Source of the DNA: Polyangiaceae bacterium
GTDB lineage: Bacteria; Myxococcota_A; Polyangia; Polyangiales; Polyangiaceae
NCBI GenBank assembly: GCA_016715885.1
Contig: JADJXL010000001.1
Location: 321,001-385,000, forward strand
Length of the DNA: 64,000 nucleotides
Reading direction: 5' to 3'
The translations under genes and the position numbers were made by a program. Below are positions 1 through 9,225 of the stretch, in pieces (within the stretch, counting starts at the first letter, position 1; every line of letters begins with the position of its first letter). Under the pieces are notes generated by a model that made no database searches, was not told the DNA's origin, and saw nothing but the letters and a program-made list of their open reading frames with translations.

Positions 1-708
1 GAGTTCCTGGAGATGGACGGGCAGGATTTGACGACGCCGAAGATGCAAGCCGAGCTTGCGCCGGCTTTGGCGCTCACGACCATGATGCCGACGATGGTGG
101 TTTCGCCCGAAGGTGACTACGTTCGCGTGCGTGGGTTGGAGGCACTGGTGGATAGAGTGGTCGCGCACATGGGCAAAGGAATGGATAAGCAAAAAAAGGC
201 AAAACTCGCGACGATGATGCGTTCGCCGAGGATCTTGCAAATGGTGCAGGCAAAAAGCGGCGACTATTGGAATGGTTGGGTGGGTGCATGGACAGGGCTG
301 GAACTGGCTGCGTCCGCGTCACGCGAAGGCGACGACGTGATGGACGTTGGCGGGGTAGAGATTCCAGTGCGCCTCAGGTACGAAAATCACGGTCCGGTGA
401 AGGGAACACCGGGGTTTTATCGCGTATCGCTGAGCTCGACGATGGCGGGTAATTCGGCGAGCACGGGGGTTTTGGCGCTGATGCGATCGATTTTGCAAGA
501 CGCAGGGTCCGACATGCCAACGGACGTGCAAGTCGATCACGTGAGTATCGTGAACAAGGTGGAGGTGGTGACAGAACCGGCGACGCTCCTGCCGCATCGC
601 GCGCGGCGCGAAAGGACGATGGAGCTGGTGATGGCGGGGGATCGCAAAAAGCGCGTGGAAGTGCGCGAAGAGACGTTCGACTGGAAGCATGCCGAGGGAT
701 GTCGCTGA
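1..708 (+). CDS. Hypothetical protein, 5' end outside the window
   Basis: The frame is open at the window edge (codons for E-F-L-E precede the first Met at 13), so the gene starts upstream and about 235 residues are visible. I recognise no family. The visible part has no membrane segment. It contains a basic stretch (GKGMDKQKKAKLATMM) followed by a region rich in Val and Thr that could be a beta-sheet domain, and ends in a charged tail. It converges on the SUMF1-like lipoprotein gene with only 4 bases between the two stop codons. Third positions are GC-rich as in the neighbours, which supports real coding. Confidence 0.6.
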   Translation, partial: EFLEMDGQDLTTPKMQAELAPALALTTMMPTMVVSPEGDYVRVRGLEALVDRVVAHMGKGMDKQKKAKLATMMRSPRILQMVQAKSGDYWNGWVGAWTGLELAASASREGDDVMDVGGVEIPVRLRYENHGPVKGTPGFYRVSLSSTMAGNSASTGVLALMRSILQDAGSDMPTDVQVDHVSIVNKVEVVTEPATLLPHRARRERTMELVMAGDRKKRVEVREETFDWKHAEGCR

Positions 709-712
709 GCGC

Positions 713-1600
713 TCATTCGGGGATGTTCGAGCAGCAGCGAAACCCTGTGGAATAATCGTGATAATCGGGCGCGTGGGTTGCGGTCGCATAGGTGCAACCT
801 TTGCCATGTTCGCCTTGGGAGCTGAAATAGCCGCCCATGAAGACTCCACTGCCGTCGGCGCCGAGCAATTTGGGGCCGTGTTCGAGGGGTACTTCATCGA
901 GCAGGCGCATGGAGACGTCGTCGGCGACCCATTCATGGAGGTTGCCGACCATGTCGTAAATGCCGTAATCGTTGACGCAGGTCGCGTATTCGCCGGATGT
1001 TGCTAGAAACCCGGGCTGCTTGTGCAATCGCGGGCTGTTGTAATGGTTGAGGTACGTGTACGGGACGCCGACGCCGAACAAGTGCTGCATCAAATGCTTC
1101 TTGCCGGTATTGCATTGATTGGGGATTTCCGTTTCGCCGTAGGGATATCGAGTCTTGCTGCTGCCGATGCAGGCGGTGTACCATTCTTTGGCCGAGCAAA
1201 GACGTTTTTGGGCAGCCTTGCACGCGCGCGCTGCGTCGGCGCGATTGACGTATCCCTGGGGGGTGATTCCCGCGCGCGAGCGGGCCATGATTTTCACGTT
1301 GGGTTTTGGGGTTTCGAAATGAGGGAGCACGACGTCCGGCGCATCGGCTCGGACGAGATGCGCTTCGTACTTGTCGACGCAGTAGTTTGCAACGGGGGCC
1401 ATTTCGTCAGGGCATGACGAAGCTGCAGCGGGCTTCGTGGGCGCATCGACGGAGGGCGAGGGCGCCGCGGAGGGCGCGCTTTTCGTTGGCTGACGTTCGG
1501 CATCTTTGCAGCCGGCGCCGAGCAAGCCGAGCACCAGCGCAATGGTGCACCCGAGCCGGTAGGGCTTATGTGTCGCCGGGACGCTGTCGGGGGCGGCCAT
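713..1600 (-). CDS. SUMF1/formylglycine-generating-enzyme-like lipoprotein
   Basis: 295 aa. The start at 1600 gives a signal peptide with a lipobox ending LGLLGAGC (Cys31), so export and lipidation are expected. A Ser/Pro/Ala-rich linker (about 35-60) leads into a C-terminal SUMF1 (FGE-sulfatase) fold. Typical marks are the opening CPDEMAPV-x-NYCVDKYEA, the LCSAKEWYTAC segment, YDMVGNLHEWVAD near residue 220, and the family terminus TGFRCC. In this family the fold is used by sulfatase-activating oxygenases but also by many binding or scaffold proteins. Myxobacteria carry many copies, so enzymatic activity is not established. The start overlaps the 3' end of the DUF488 gene by 35 bases, so translation may be coupled. 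A second SUMF1 protein lies at 60969-62189. Confidence 0.82.
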   Translation of the reverse strand: MAAPDSVPATHKPYRLGCTIALVLGLLGAGCKDAERQPTKSAPSAAPSPSVDAPTKPAAASSCPDEMAPVANYCVDKYEAHLVRADAPDVVLPHFETPKPNVKIMARSRAGITPQGYVNRADAARACKAAQKRLCSAKEWYTACIGSSKTRYPYGETEIPNQCNTGKKHLMQHLFGVGVPYTYLNHYNSPRLHKQPGFLATSGEYATCVNDYGIYDMVGNLHEWVADDVSMRLLDEVPLEHGPKLLGADGSGVFMGGYFSSQGEHGKGCTYATATHAPDYHDYSTGFRCCSNIPE

Positions 1601-2057
1601 GAGTTGACCGAGTGTATCGCGATCGAGGCGTTCTATGTGAGGAAATATCGGGCAAACGCGACGTTCGCTCGCGGACGGGTTGCAGCCGCTGGTTGATGAT
1701 GTCTCGGAGCACGACGGCCTGGTTGTGAAGCTCGTCCTTGGCGCCGTACACGAGCGTGACCGGACCGCTCTTTGCGCGCTGGGCGATGTCGTTCACGAGG
1801 CCCGCCGCAGGCTCTTGGCAAAGCTCGTCGCCATAGCGGGCAACGAACTCGTCCCATCGGTCGGGGTCGTGACCGAACCATCGGCGGAGCTGGTCGCTGG
1901 GGGCTACGTCTTTCAACCAGTCGTCAATGGCGAGGTCGTCCTTGCGCACGCCGCGCGGCCAGAGGCGATCCACGAGGACGCGGTAGCCATCGGCGGCTTC
2001 GGGGGCATCGTATGCGCGTTTGATGCGTACGGTTGCTGTGGGTTTCGCGTGGGGCAT
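1566..2057 (-). CDS. DUF488 family protein
   Basis: 163 aa. The N-terminal half carries the DUF488 signature: IKRAYDAPEAADGYRVLVDRLWPRG at about 12-36, then a conserved W-K-DVAPS-LR-WFGHD stretch and a central YGDEL. DUF488 proteins are small cytoplasmic proteins of unproven function. The last ~30 residues are Arg/Ser-rich and unlike the family, and they lie in the segment that overlaps the start of the downstream lipoprotein gene (1566-1600). The stop codon may therefore have moved downstream from an ancestral shorter end. A copy of the GTGCCA-type repeat sits 24 bases upstream of the start codon. Confidence 0.8.
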   Translation of the reverse strand: MPHAKPTATVRIKRAYDAPEAADGYRVLVDRLWPRGVRKDDLAIDDWLKDVAPSDQLRRWFGHDPDRWDEFVARYGDELCQEPAAGLVNDIAQRAKSGPVTLVYGAKDELHNQAVVLRDIINQRLQPVRERTSRLPDISSHRTPRSRYTRSTHGRPRQRPGDT

Positions 2058-2080
2058 GGGGAGGTCGTGGCGCTTTTGGG

Positions 2081-2099
2081 AAAAGGTGCCAACCCCTTT
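2081..2099. repeat. GTGCCA-type palindromic repeat copy, intergenic
   Basis: AAAAGGTGCCAACCCCTTT lies between the DUF488 gene and the 709-aa gene. It shares AAAAGGTGCCA with a near-perfect palindromic copy inside the neighbouring coding region (3229-3249). A short dispersed repeat family is the simplest explanation. Confidence 0.45.
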
Positions 2100-2104
2100 G
2101 GGGC

Positions 2105-4234
2105 CTACGCGGCCGGGCCGCGTGCGCGAACCTCGGCTGCCTCCGCCACGAGCATCGATTCAGGCTCTTCACCGCGGAATCGGCGGGTGTCGCCGCCCAG
2201 GTGCACGAGCTGCAGCAGGGTGCGCGCGATGTCCGGGAAAAACCTGGGGTGCTGCGCATCTCCACGCACGCGACCAGCCGCGATGGGCACGAGCTCCTCG
2301 ACGATGACTCGGTAACGCTCGTCCACCTGCAATGCTCGCAGGTCGACCGGATACTCGCCCAAAACGCGGCGACTGCACCGATGAAGACCGCCAATGACGA
2401 AGTCACCCTTGGCGACGAGCTCGGCAATCATGGCCGCACACGCACGCTCGCATACCTGACGATCGTTACCTTGGAGGTCCTCGCGCCCGAGCTGCACCGG
2501 CTTCAAAATGGGTTGACCACGGCCATCAATGGCGCGGCTCTTGGGGAGGTAACCCATGTCATCGAGCTTGGGCCAGTCACCCGTGATGCTCATGTCGAGC
2601 TTGTCAGCGGCCGTGTACGAGCGCGGCGACGGCGCGGGCGCAGGCACCGCGCCAAGCACCGCGTCGATGGCTTCCGCATCGGCCGTGCGGAACTTCGAGG
2701 TTGCCCATTGATTGTCCGCATAGCCATTCGCATTGGCCACGACAAACGCAAAGGACCGACGAAGCAATGTCATCACTTTGTCCATGCCGCCGAGCATGGA
2801 CGCGAGACGCGGTAGCACGCGAGGCAGCGCCGGGATCGTCGGCGTCGTGGAGCTTTCTCGGAGCGCCGCGAGCGCCTTCTGGCCAACCATGCCCGCGTCG
2901 GCAAGGCGCAGCCATGCTCGCACGGGATAAAGCGCCGTGTGCGCCTCGAGCCACGCAAGAGCGCTGGGGTTCGGTGACGACGCGGGAAGCGCCGCATCGG
3001 CAGGGGCGATCCACGAGGTCTCGCCAGCCTTGGTCATGCGCCGAATCGCCGCAAGCGGGCTCGCGAGCGTCGGAGCGAGCGTGTAGAATCGCTGCGGTTT
3101 CAACGCTTCGAGCGCCGCAATGTCGTCGAAACCGACGTGCGTACGGGCCGTGTACTGCGGTCGCGGCGACCCCGACAAGGTGCCAACCTCTTTTTCAGAC
3201 GTGTCAACGCCAACATCTTGCGATCCCGAAAAGGTGCCAGGCACTTTTTGAGACGTACCCGGAGTCACGCTCTGCGACCGTTCGAGCGTGTCGACGCGCG
3301 CAAACACGCCGGGAAGCTCGTCCAGCACAGCAATCACCTCGTGCGGCGGCACCTTGGTCAGCTCCTGGTTGAGCTGATCGGTGAACCGCGCGATCGGCAC
3401 GGGTGCGCGCATTTGCATGCGTCCGGCGAGCGGTCCGAGGACCCACGCGAGCGCTTGCGCATCGAGCTGGCCGTCCGATTCGAGCACGGGGGCATCCACG
3501 GGCGCATCGTGTGCGGCCGCGGCATCAAGCGGGAAGCCGTCGAGCTCGACGAGATGGTACATCAATGCGGCGAGGCGACGGACGCCTTCCACGCCGCCGC
3601 GACCATCCGTGCCGGAGCTGCCAAGCACGCCGCGCGCAATGTTTCGGCACGCCCATGCAAAAAGGTCCTCGGCGACGAACTCGGGCGCGACGTGATCCGC
3701 CGCGACCGCACGCGCAAAGAGCGACGTGATGCACCCCATGTTCTGCAAACACGCGACGCCCGCGGCTTGCTCGACGCTTCGAGCCCACACCGCCGTGACG
3801 GGCTCCTTCGGGCTGCTTTCGTCGAACACCGCCGTCCCCGCGACGTACGGGTACGACCGATACTTCGGCAAAAGGGCGCTCGTCCGAAGGAGCGCTTGCA
3901 CCTGGGCATCGCGATCGCGGGCGTCGCGTCCCGCAAGGCCTTGCGGATCGCCGAGCAGCACGGCGAGCGTTGCGGGAATGGCTTCGGCCATCTGCGGCCC
4001 GAATGCGGTGGTGCCGGTGCAAAGCCAGCCAATGGCGCGTTCGAGGTCCCGGATGGATTCATTGGACGCCGGGCCGAGGTGGACGGGGATGGCCGCGTTG
4101 TACCAGGATCCCGCCGAGTAATACGGCGACGCCATTTGACCAAGCTCGCCCCACATGAGCTCGCGTACCGCGGAGAGCGAAAGCATGGGGCCGGGATCGA
4201 TGGGCATGCGATCCACGTTTTGCCCGCCCGCCAT
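2105..4234 (-). CDS. Hypothetical 709-aa protein with embedded palindromic repeats
   Basis: I do not recognise a family. The protein is Ala/Leu-rich with helical stretches and has no signal peptide or membrane segment, so it is probably cytoplasmic. It appears to have two globular parts, about 1-310 and 370-709. They are joined by a low-complexity linker near 320-360 holding two related segments, SQKVPGTFSGSQ and SEKEVGTLSGSP. At DNA level the linker is two diverged copies of an AAGGTGCCA...TTTTT palindromic repeat 54 bp apart (3173-3249), kept in frame. This suggests a repeat element inserted into and duplicated within an interdomain loop. The start at 4234 is the first Met; Met10 (4207) is an alternative. 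Confidence 0.65.
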   Translation of the reverse strand: MAGGQNVDRMPIDPGPMLSLSAVRELMWGELGQMASPYYSAGSWYNAAIPVHLGPASNESIRDLERAIGWLCTGTTAFGPQMAEAIPATLAVLLGDPQGLAGRDARDRDAQVQALLRTSALLPKYRSYPYVAGTAVFDESSPKEPVTAVWARSVEQAAGVACLQNMGCITSLFARAVAADHVAPEFVAEDLFAWACRNIARGVLGSSGTDGRGGVEGVRRLAALMYHLVELDGFPLDAAAAHDAPVDAPVLESDGQLDAQALAWVLGPLAGRMQMRAPVPIARFTDQLNQELTKVPPHEVIAVLDELPGVFARVDTLERSQSVTPGTSQKVPGTFSGSQDVGVDTSEKEVGTLSGSPRPQYTARTHVGFDDIAALEALKPQRFYTLAPTLASPLAAIRRMTKAGETSWIAPADAALPASSPNPSALAWLEAHTALYPVRAWLRLADAGMVGQKALAALRESSTTPTIPALPRVLPRLASMLGGMDKVMTLLRRSFAFVVANANGYADNQWATSKFRTADAEAIDAVLGAVPAPAPSPRSYTAADKLDMSITGDWPKLDDMGYLPKSRAIDGRGQPILKPVQLGREDLQGNDRQVCERACAAMIAELVAKGDFVIGGLHRCSRRVLGEYPVDLRALQVDERYRVIVEELVPIAAGRVRGDAQHPRFFPDIARTLLQLVHLGGDTRRFRGEEPESMLVAEAAEVRARGPAA
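3173..3249. repeat. Two in-frame copies of a GTGCC-N-GGCAC palindromic repeat
   Basis: The right copy (3229-3249) reads AAAAGGTGCCAGGCACTTTT followed by a T and is nearly self-complementary around GTGCC-A-GGCAC. The left copy (about 3173-3195) is degenerate: ACAAGGTGCCAACCTCTTTT. Each is preceded by CCCGA and followed by AGACGT, so about 40 bp have been duplicated. Both lie within the 709-aa coding sequence and keep its frame. Confidence 0.6.
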
Positions 4235-4235
4235 G

Positions 4236-4448
4236 ATGTTGCCGCTCGTACCAAGTCGCTTCGGTCGGCCTCGACGGCATCAAACGCGTGCTGCCCCTCA
4301 CGTCAACCCCTATGACGAATCCTTCGAAGTCGTCTTGCCCGACGGGCGCACCGTGAGGGCCATCTACGTCGGGACGTGGGTCGTGTCGGTGTGGTGGGGC
4401 GGGGAGATGCTGGAGCTATGGGAGGATCGGCCGTACGGGGTGGCGTGA
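4236..4448 (+). CDS. Possible small protein, uncertain
   Basis: This frame could encode about 70 aa from ATG 4236. The C-terminal 45 residues (ESFEVVLPDGRTVRAIYVGTW and on to a Trp-rich end) look like a real compact beta domain, whereas the Arg-rich N-terminus does not. No convincing ribosome binding site is seen. It is divergent from, and slightly overlaps, the 709-aa gene. It could be the remnant of a longer gene next to the decayed region that follows. Confidence 0.3.
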   Translation: MLPLVPSRFGRPRRHQTRAAPHVNPYDESFEVVLPDGRTVRAIYVGTWVVSVWWGGEMLELWEDRPYGVA

Positions 4449-4449
4449 C

Positions 4450-5688
4450 GCCATCACGGCTTCTTCTGTGGCTTCTTGCGCCTTACGGATGCGCTTCGAA
4501 AGGTTCGCCATGGCTTGCGAAGGAAGGCCTGGGTCAGCCCGAGCTGCGCTTTCATTCTTCGATCTGGCTGCAAACGCAAGACCGAATGGTTCCAGGCAGT
4601 GCCCTGGGAAAAACCGTAATCTTTTTCGCGCCCTTCCAGCGAAGGGGATCCCATCTTTCGCAGAAGACGGTTGCGAATTCGCCCTTCAGCATGTGGCGCG
4701 CATTGTTCGGAGTCATTGATACGACTCGATCGACTCGAGTCAGCGAAAACCCCTCTTGCTCGATGACATCGCCAATTGCGCGCGCGGGTGCTCGATCCGC
4801 GGAATGCCAAGACGAACCACGATGCGGCCCCCGACGGCATCGCGAACGAGCATGCCGCGTGCCGGCATCCCTTCGGCGGCACGGTCAGGGTCTTCAATGC
4901 TTCACGCGAGGTTTGCACCAGTTTCGGGCTCTTCGCAAGTCTTCGCGCATCAGGGCCCAGACGGCTTGCCCTCGTGACCGATCCGTGACGTTGCGGCAAA
5001 GGTCTCACTACCAAAGAAATTGACGCGCCTGCCGGCAGCATGAAGGTTCCACGCGATTATGGTCAGCTTTTTCGGCAGCGCCTTTGCTGCCTCGGGATGC
5101 CATCATCCAAGGCGCATTTCGCGCGCATTCGACTTCCACGGTCACCGCACAGACGCCGGGCGTCACGGTCTGCTGGAGGGGTGTTATCCGCAGCACAATA
5201 ACGATCATCGCCCGCGACGACCACCACACCGGGCGAACCCATGAGCGCAAAAAGAGCAGCGATTGTCGATCCTTCGGGGCCGCCCTTGAAGAACGTCACC
5301 ACTCCTACGGAGGGCTGCCTTCCGAATGGGCCCATCGAGCACGTTTGCGGCGAGCACAGCGGCAGCGCGCATTGAGGCTCCGCATGGGCTGATGTCGATC
5401 GTTGGCCCTGGGCTGTTGGCACCGCCATCAAATCCGCCGTCGGACGAATTGAGCACGATGAGCTCGCGTCGATGTTTTCGTATTCAGCAGGGTGCCGAGG
5501 CGAGCGAGGAACAATGCGTGCGACCAGGATTGGTCGACCCGCGCGCTTGGTGCTTGGCAAGGCATACGCGCGCTTCTTGAATGACCTGGCTGCATCCGAA
5601 AGCGCCTGGGCGGTCCCGCCTTTTTCGATGAACGCACTCCGGTCGCCGAGGCCGCTCACCTGCGATTCTCGATAGAAACCTCCCGAAG
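4450..5688 (-). other. Decayed region without an intact gene
   Basis: About 1.2 kb in which no frame looks like an intact protein. On the minus strand several short protein-like segments appear in different frames. One near 5500-5690 continues the broken vWA-like gene in shifted frames (for example ISGLGD-like and KRAGRPILV stretches), and GVVTFFKGGPEGSTIAALFA lies near 5200-5330. The longest frames are Arg/Ser-rich and patchy. I read this as one or more dead genes on the minus strand. A cluster of sequencing errors is possible but less likely. Confidence 0.4.
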
Positions 5689-5904
5689 CTATCGGATCCA
5701 GGACCCGTGAAGGAGCCAACGTTCGGATCGTCGTCCGAGCACACTTGCGACGGCCTCGAAGGCCTTGACATTTTGATCGGTGCGGCCCCCCATCGAGCCT
5801 GATTCGTCGGCGTTGACGAGGAAGATCCGGAGCGAATCCTCGATGCGCTCGAAGGTGAAGTCGAGTTTGTCGGTGGAAGAGTGGCCGATGCGAAGGTCAG
5901 GCAT
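5689..5904 (-). pseudogene. Remnant of a von Willebrand A-like (TerY-like) gene
   Basis: From ATG 5904 the first 71 codons give a plausible vWA start: an acidic strand FERIEDSLRIFLVN, then DESGSMGG, which resembles the DxSxS metal-binding (MIDAS) motif, then helix TDQNVKAFEAVASVL. The frame then runs to a stop at 5689. Related sequence continues downstream in the other two minus frames (DDDPNVGSFTG, then GLGDRSAFIEKGGTAQALSDAA resembling the G-x-T-x-L segment of vWA domains). At least two frameshifts are needed to join it. The family call rests on motif reading only. Confidence 0.4.
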
Positions 5905-6224
5905 GGGAAGTTCCTGGTTGAAGGCTTTGGGCTGTGTGATGACGCAAGGATGGCAATGGGTGTGCCACGACGACTCGAAGGTGGAAATGCTCTACCAGTG
6001 TTCGATGACCGGCGAAAGAGGTTATCCGTTTGGATAAGTGCTGCGCCTACGCGCTAGCCCCTGCAACGCCTTCCGGAGCTGGCAGATGACCTCGCGAGAC
6101 GCGTTGCGGATGAAATCGGCTGCCGGGGCCGCTGATGGGTCAGTACGGCGCATGGTTTATGGCCGTTGCGAGGTGGCTCTTCTGATCCATATGTAACGTA
6201 CCCACTTCTTCCACGGCTGAGGGA
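5905..6224. other. Intergenic region upstream of the 976-aa kinase gene
   Basis: 320 bases with no credible gene. It would hold the promoters of the vWA-like remnant (minus) and the kinase gene (plus). Only a CTGAGGG sequence a few bases before ATG 6225 stands out, as the probable ribosome binding site of the kinase gene. Confidence 0.4.
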
Positions 6225-9155
6225 ATGAGCACGCTGAAACGATCTCGACAGCTTTCCGCTTTCATTCGCGAACGGCAAGCGGCCATTTTGAGCGACTGGG
6301 AACATGCCGTGCGTGCGCTGCCGCCCGCGCAGAAGCTCGATCGCCCCGCGCTCTTGGATGACATCCCGGACCTGCTCGTGCGTATCGCCGACATGGCGGA
6401 TGCGATTGCGCAGGGCAAGCCCCCGGTGATGCCAACAGAGAGTGCCGAGGAGCATGCGCTTCATCGTCTTGGCGAGGGCTTCGACCTGAGCGAGGTCGTT
6501 GCGGAGTATGGCGTTTTGCGCGAGTGCGTCTTGCGGCTGTGGGAAAAGGAGCCCGCCGCCCCTGAAGAGCTACCTGTGCTACGCGTGCTCAACCGCGCGA
6601 TCGACAAGGCCGTTGGCCAATCCGTGCAGCGCTACGTGCAAGCGCGCGATCAAGCCTTGCAGGCGCTCGATCGGGTCTCGACGGCGGCATTCGAGAGCAA
6701 AGACCTCGATGACTTTCTTTGGCGACTTCTACATCTACTCGTCGAAACCACGCCCGTCATCGATGCGGCGGCCATTCTCATCAAAGAAGAAAATTGCTTG
6801 CGCGTGCGAGCCTCCGTGGGGGCTCGGCAGGACGGCATCGTGGGGCTATCGTTGGCATTACAAGAAACGCTGGCGGGAACCGTGGCGATCGAGCGAAGTC
6901 CGCTCTTCGTGGGTACGGGTTCTTCGGAATTGCTCGAGCAGGATCCGATTGCGGGAAAATTGGGGGTACAGGTTCTTTATGCCGTTCCCCTGGTCGACCG
7001 TTCGGATGTCGTCGGCGTGGCCATCATGGGGGCTCGTACGGCACACGAGTTTTCGCCTCACGACAAGCGTCTTTTTACCGCAATGGTGAACCGCGCGACG
7101 GTCGCCATTTTCCACCACCTGCTACGCGAAGCTGCAGAGACGCGCGCGCGGCGCCAAGAGGCCATCGCACAACTCGGAATTGCCGCGCTGGAAGTGGGCG
7201 ACGCCGAGCAGCTCACGAATCACGCCCTCGAGCTCGTTGCAAAGACGCTTGCAGCGGACATGGTTGGTCTTTTCGAGGTTTTACCTGGTGGCAAAACACT
7301 GCAATTGCGCGCCGGGGTCGGATGGAACGCGGGTATGGTTGGGCGCGTTACGATCGACGCAGGGAAGAGCTCGCAATGCGGATACACGCTCGTCACGGGC
7401 GAACCGGTCGTCGTTGAGGATTTGCACACGGAATCTCGATTCAGCGTGCCTGCTTTTCACACGGAGCACGAATCGAAAAGTGGCATGAGTGTCATCATTT
7501 ATGCACGTGGGCAGGGCAGCACGCCTCATGGGGTTCTTGCCGCGTATACGCGCAGTCGGCGAAGTTTTTCAGCCGATGACGTCCATTCCCTTCAATCCAC
7601 GGCAAACTTGATTGCACAGGCCATTGCGCGAAGCGACATGGAGCAGTCGCTACGCCGCAGTGAAGAGCGTTTCCGATCCCTGGTGACGGCGTCGTCTTCT
7701 GCGGTATGGACCGTCAATGCCGAGGGTCTCGTGGAGGAGCCATCGCCGACTTGGCAGGCGTTCACGGGGCAATCCGACGAGCAATACTGCGGTCGGGGTT
7801 GGCTCGACGCCGTTCATCCCGAGGATCGAGCGCGCACGATGGAAGCCTGGGACCGAGCCCATGCGAAGAATGTCATCTACGAAACGGAATATCGAGTTCG
7901 CGCACGCACGGGCGAATACCGTTGGATGCTCGTGCGCGGCGCACCCGTCACCGATATCGACGGCACCACGCGCGAATGGATCGGGATGAACATCGACATC
8001 ACGGACCGCAAGCGCATCGAGGAGCAATTGCAGGTCGTGGCCGCGCAACGTGAAGAGCTCATCGACAACCTGCGCGTGACGACGGAGAGATTGCAGACCC
8101 TCATTTCAGGCTCGCCACTTGCCATCATTGCAATGGATGAAAAGGGCAACGTTCAACTTTGGAATCCGGCCGCCGAGCGCCTGTTCGGGTGGACGGAAGA
8201 AGATGTGCTCGGTAGGCCAACTCCCACGATTCCAGAGGAATATGCGCGCCAATTTCAAAACAACATGGCAACGCTCCTGCACGCTGGTGAGCCAGTGACG
8301 ATGGAAGTGACGCGCTTGCGGCGTGATGGTAGTCGCATTGAATTGAGCCTATGGGCAGCCCCAAGACGTGACGCTCATGGAAAGATCGTGGGCACTCTGT
8401 CTGTTTGCGCAGACGTTACCGATGCCAAACGAGCCAGGAAGCAAGTCGAGCAAGCGTTGGAGCAGGCGCAACAGGCGGTGCGTACGCGGGAAAATGTGCT
8501 CGCGATCGTATCCCACGACCTCAGAAACCCGCTGAACGTCATCAGCTTGAATACCACGCTCCTCATGAATTTGCTGCAAAACGATGCGCGCGCACGCCAG
8601 CGCGTGGAAATCATTCAAAGATCCGCGTCACGGATGGCTCGATTGATCGGCGACCTGCTCGATATGGCGAGCATTCAAGTTGGCAAACTTTCGCTCGAGC
8701 GGGACATGCACGCGGTCGATACGATGGTGCTCGAAGCCGTGGAAATGCATCAATCGATCGCTGCGGAACGCACCATTCATTTGAACGGAACGGTCAACGT
8801 GCCTCGCTCGACGCAGGTGTCGTGTGATCGCGAGCGGGTTCTGCAGGTACTATCGAATTTGCTCGGGAATGCCATTAAATTCAGTAGCCCGGGCAGCACG
8901 ATTACCGTCAGCGCCGACGGGGAAGCGAGCGCGAAGGAAGTCTTGTTTGCCGTCACCGATCAGGGACCCGGCGTTGCCCCCGAACAATTGGCTCACATCT
9001 TCGAACCTTATTGGACGAGTGAGCAGAGCGCACGCAAGGGCACGGGACTCGGGCTCTTCATTGCCAAGGGCATCGTCGACGCTCATGGAGGCCGCATATG
9101 GGTCGAGACCAAGGCCGGCGTGGGTACGACGTTTTACTTTACGTTGCCGTATTGA
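6225..9155 (+). CDS. Multi-sensor histidine kinase (RsbRD_N-GAF-GAF-PAS-PAS-HisKA-HATPase)
   Basis: 976 aa with no membrane segment, so a soluble sensor. The order is an RsbRD-type N-terminal helical domain (about 8-150; starts LSAFIRERQAAILSDWE), GAF (about 165-300), GAF (about 320-460), PAS with a PAC tail (about 470-595), a second PAS (about 615-735), HisKA with IVSHDLRNPLN (phospho-acceptor His764), and HATPase_c with the N box NLLGNAIKF near 882 and GTGLGLFIAKGI. There is no receiver domain, so the partner regulator must be encoded elsewhere. The second GAF closely resembles the GAF of the 832-aa hybrid kinase at 19187-21685, down to GYTL-x-x-GEPV-x-VEDL-x-TE-x-RF. The RsbRD-like domain hints at a link to general stress signalling, but that is inference. 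Confidence 0.92.
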   Translation: MSTLKRSRQLSAFIRERQAAILSDWEHAVRALPPAQKLDRPALLDDIPDLLVRIADMADAIAQGKPPVMPTESAEEHALHRLGEGFDLSEVVAEYGVLRECVLRLWEKEPAAPEELPVLRVLNRAIDKAVGQSVQRYVQARDQALQALDRVSTAAFESKDLDDFLWRLLHLLVETTPVIDAAAILIKEENCLRVRASVGARQDGIVGLSLALQETLAGTVAIERSPLFVGTGSSELLEQDPIAGKLGVQVLYAVPLVDRSDVVGVAIMGARTAHEFSPHDKRLFTAMVNRATVAIFHHLLREAAETRARRQEAIAQLGIAALEVGDAEQLTNHALELVAKTLAADMVGLFEVLPGGKTLQLRAGVGWNAGMVGRVTIDAGKSSQCGYTLVTGEPVVVEDLHTESRFSVPAFHTEHESKSGMSVIIYARGQGSTPHGVLAAYTRSRRSFSADDVHSLQSTANLIAQAIARSDMEQSLRRSEERFRSLVTASSSAVWTVNAEGLVEEPSPTWQAFTGQSDEQYCGRGWLDAVHPEDRARTMEAWDRAHAKNVIYETEYRVRARTGEYRWMLVRGAPVTDIDGTTREWIGMNIDITDRKRIEEQLQVVAAQREELIDNLRVTTERLQTLISGSPLAIIAMDEKGNVQLWNPAAERLFGWTEEDVLGRPTPTIPEEYARQFQNNMATLLHAGEPVTMEVTRLRRDGSRIELSLWAAPRRDAHGKIVGTLSVCADVTDAKRARKQVEQALEQAQQAVRTRENVLAIVSHDLRNPLNVISLNTTLLMNLLQNDARARQRVEIIQRSASRMARLIGDLLDMASIQVGKLSLERDMHAVDTMVLEAVEMHQSIAAERTIHLNGTVNVPRSTQVSCDRERVLQVLSNLLGNAIKFSSPGSTITVSADGEASAKEVLFAVTDQGPGVAPEQLAHIFEPYWTSEQSARKGTGLGLFIAKGIVDAHGGRIWVETKAGVGTTFYFTLPY

Positions 9156-9177
9156 AACCAGGGCAGGACTTGGCACG

Positions 9178-9211
9178 CTCGCTTCGCGCGCGTGGGACGC
9201 GCGCTCGCGAG
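9178..9211. repeat. Imperfect GC-rich inverted repeat
   Basis: CTCGCTTCGCGCGCGT and ACGCGCGCTCGCGAG pair around a GGG loop with a small mismatch. It lies 22 bases after the kinase stop codon, in the gap between convergent genes. With the larger hairpin that follows it may form a bidirectional termination region. Confidence 0.5.
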
Positions 9212-9225
9212 AGTCTTGTTTACGA

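Noticed and set aside
4454..5041. 195-aa minus-strand frame as an intact gene
   Set aside because: Patchy, Arg/Ser-rich, with no family features; better explained as part of the decayed region.
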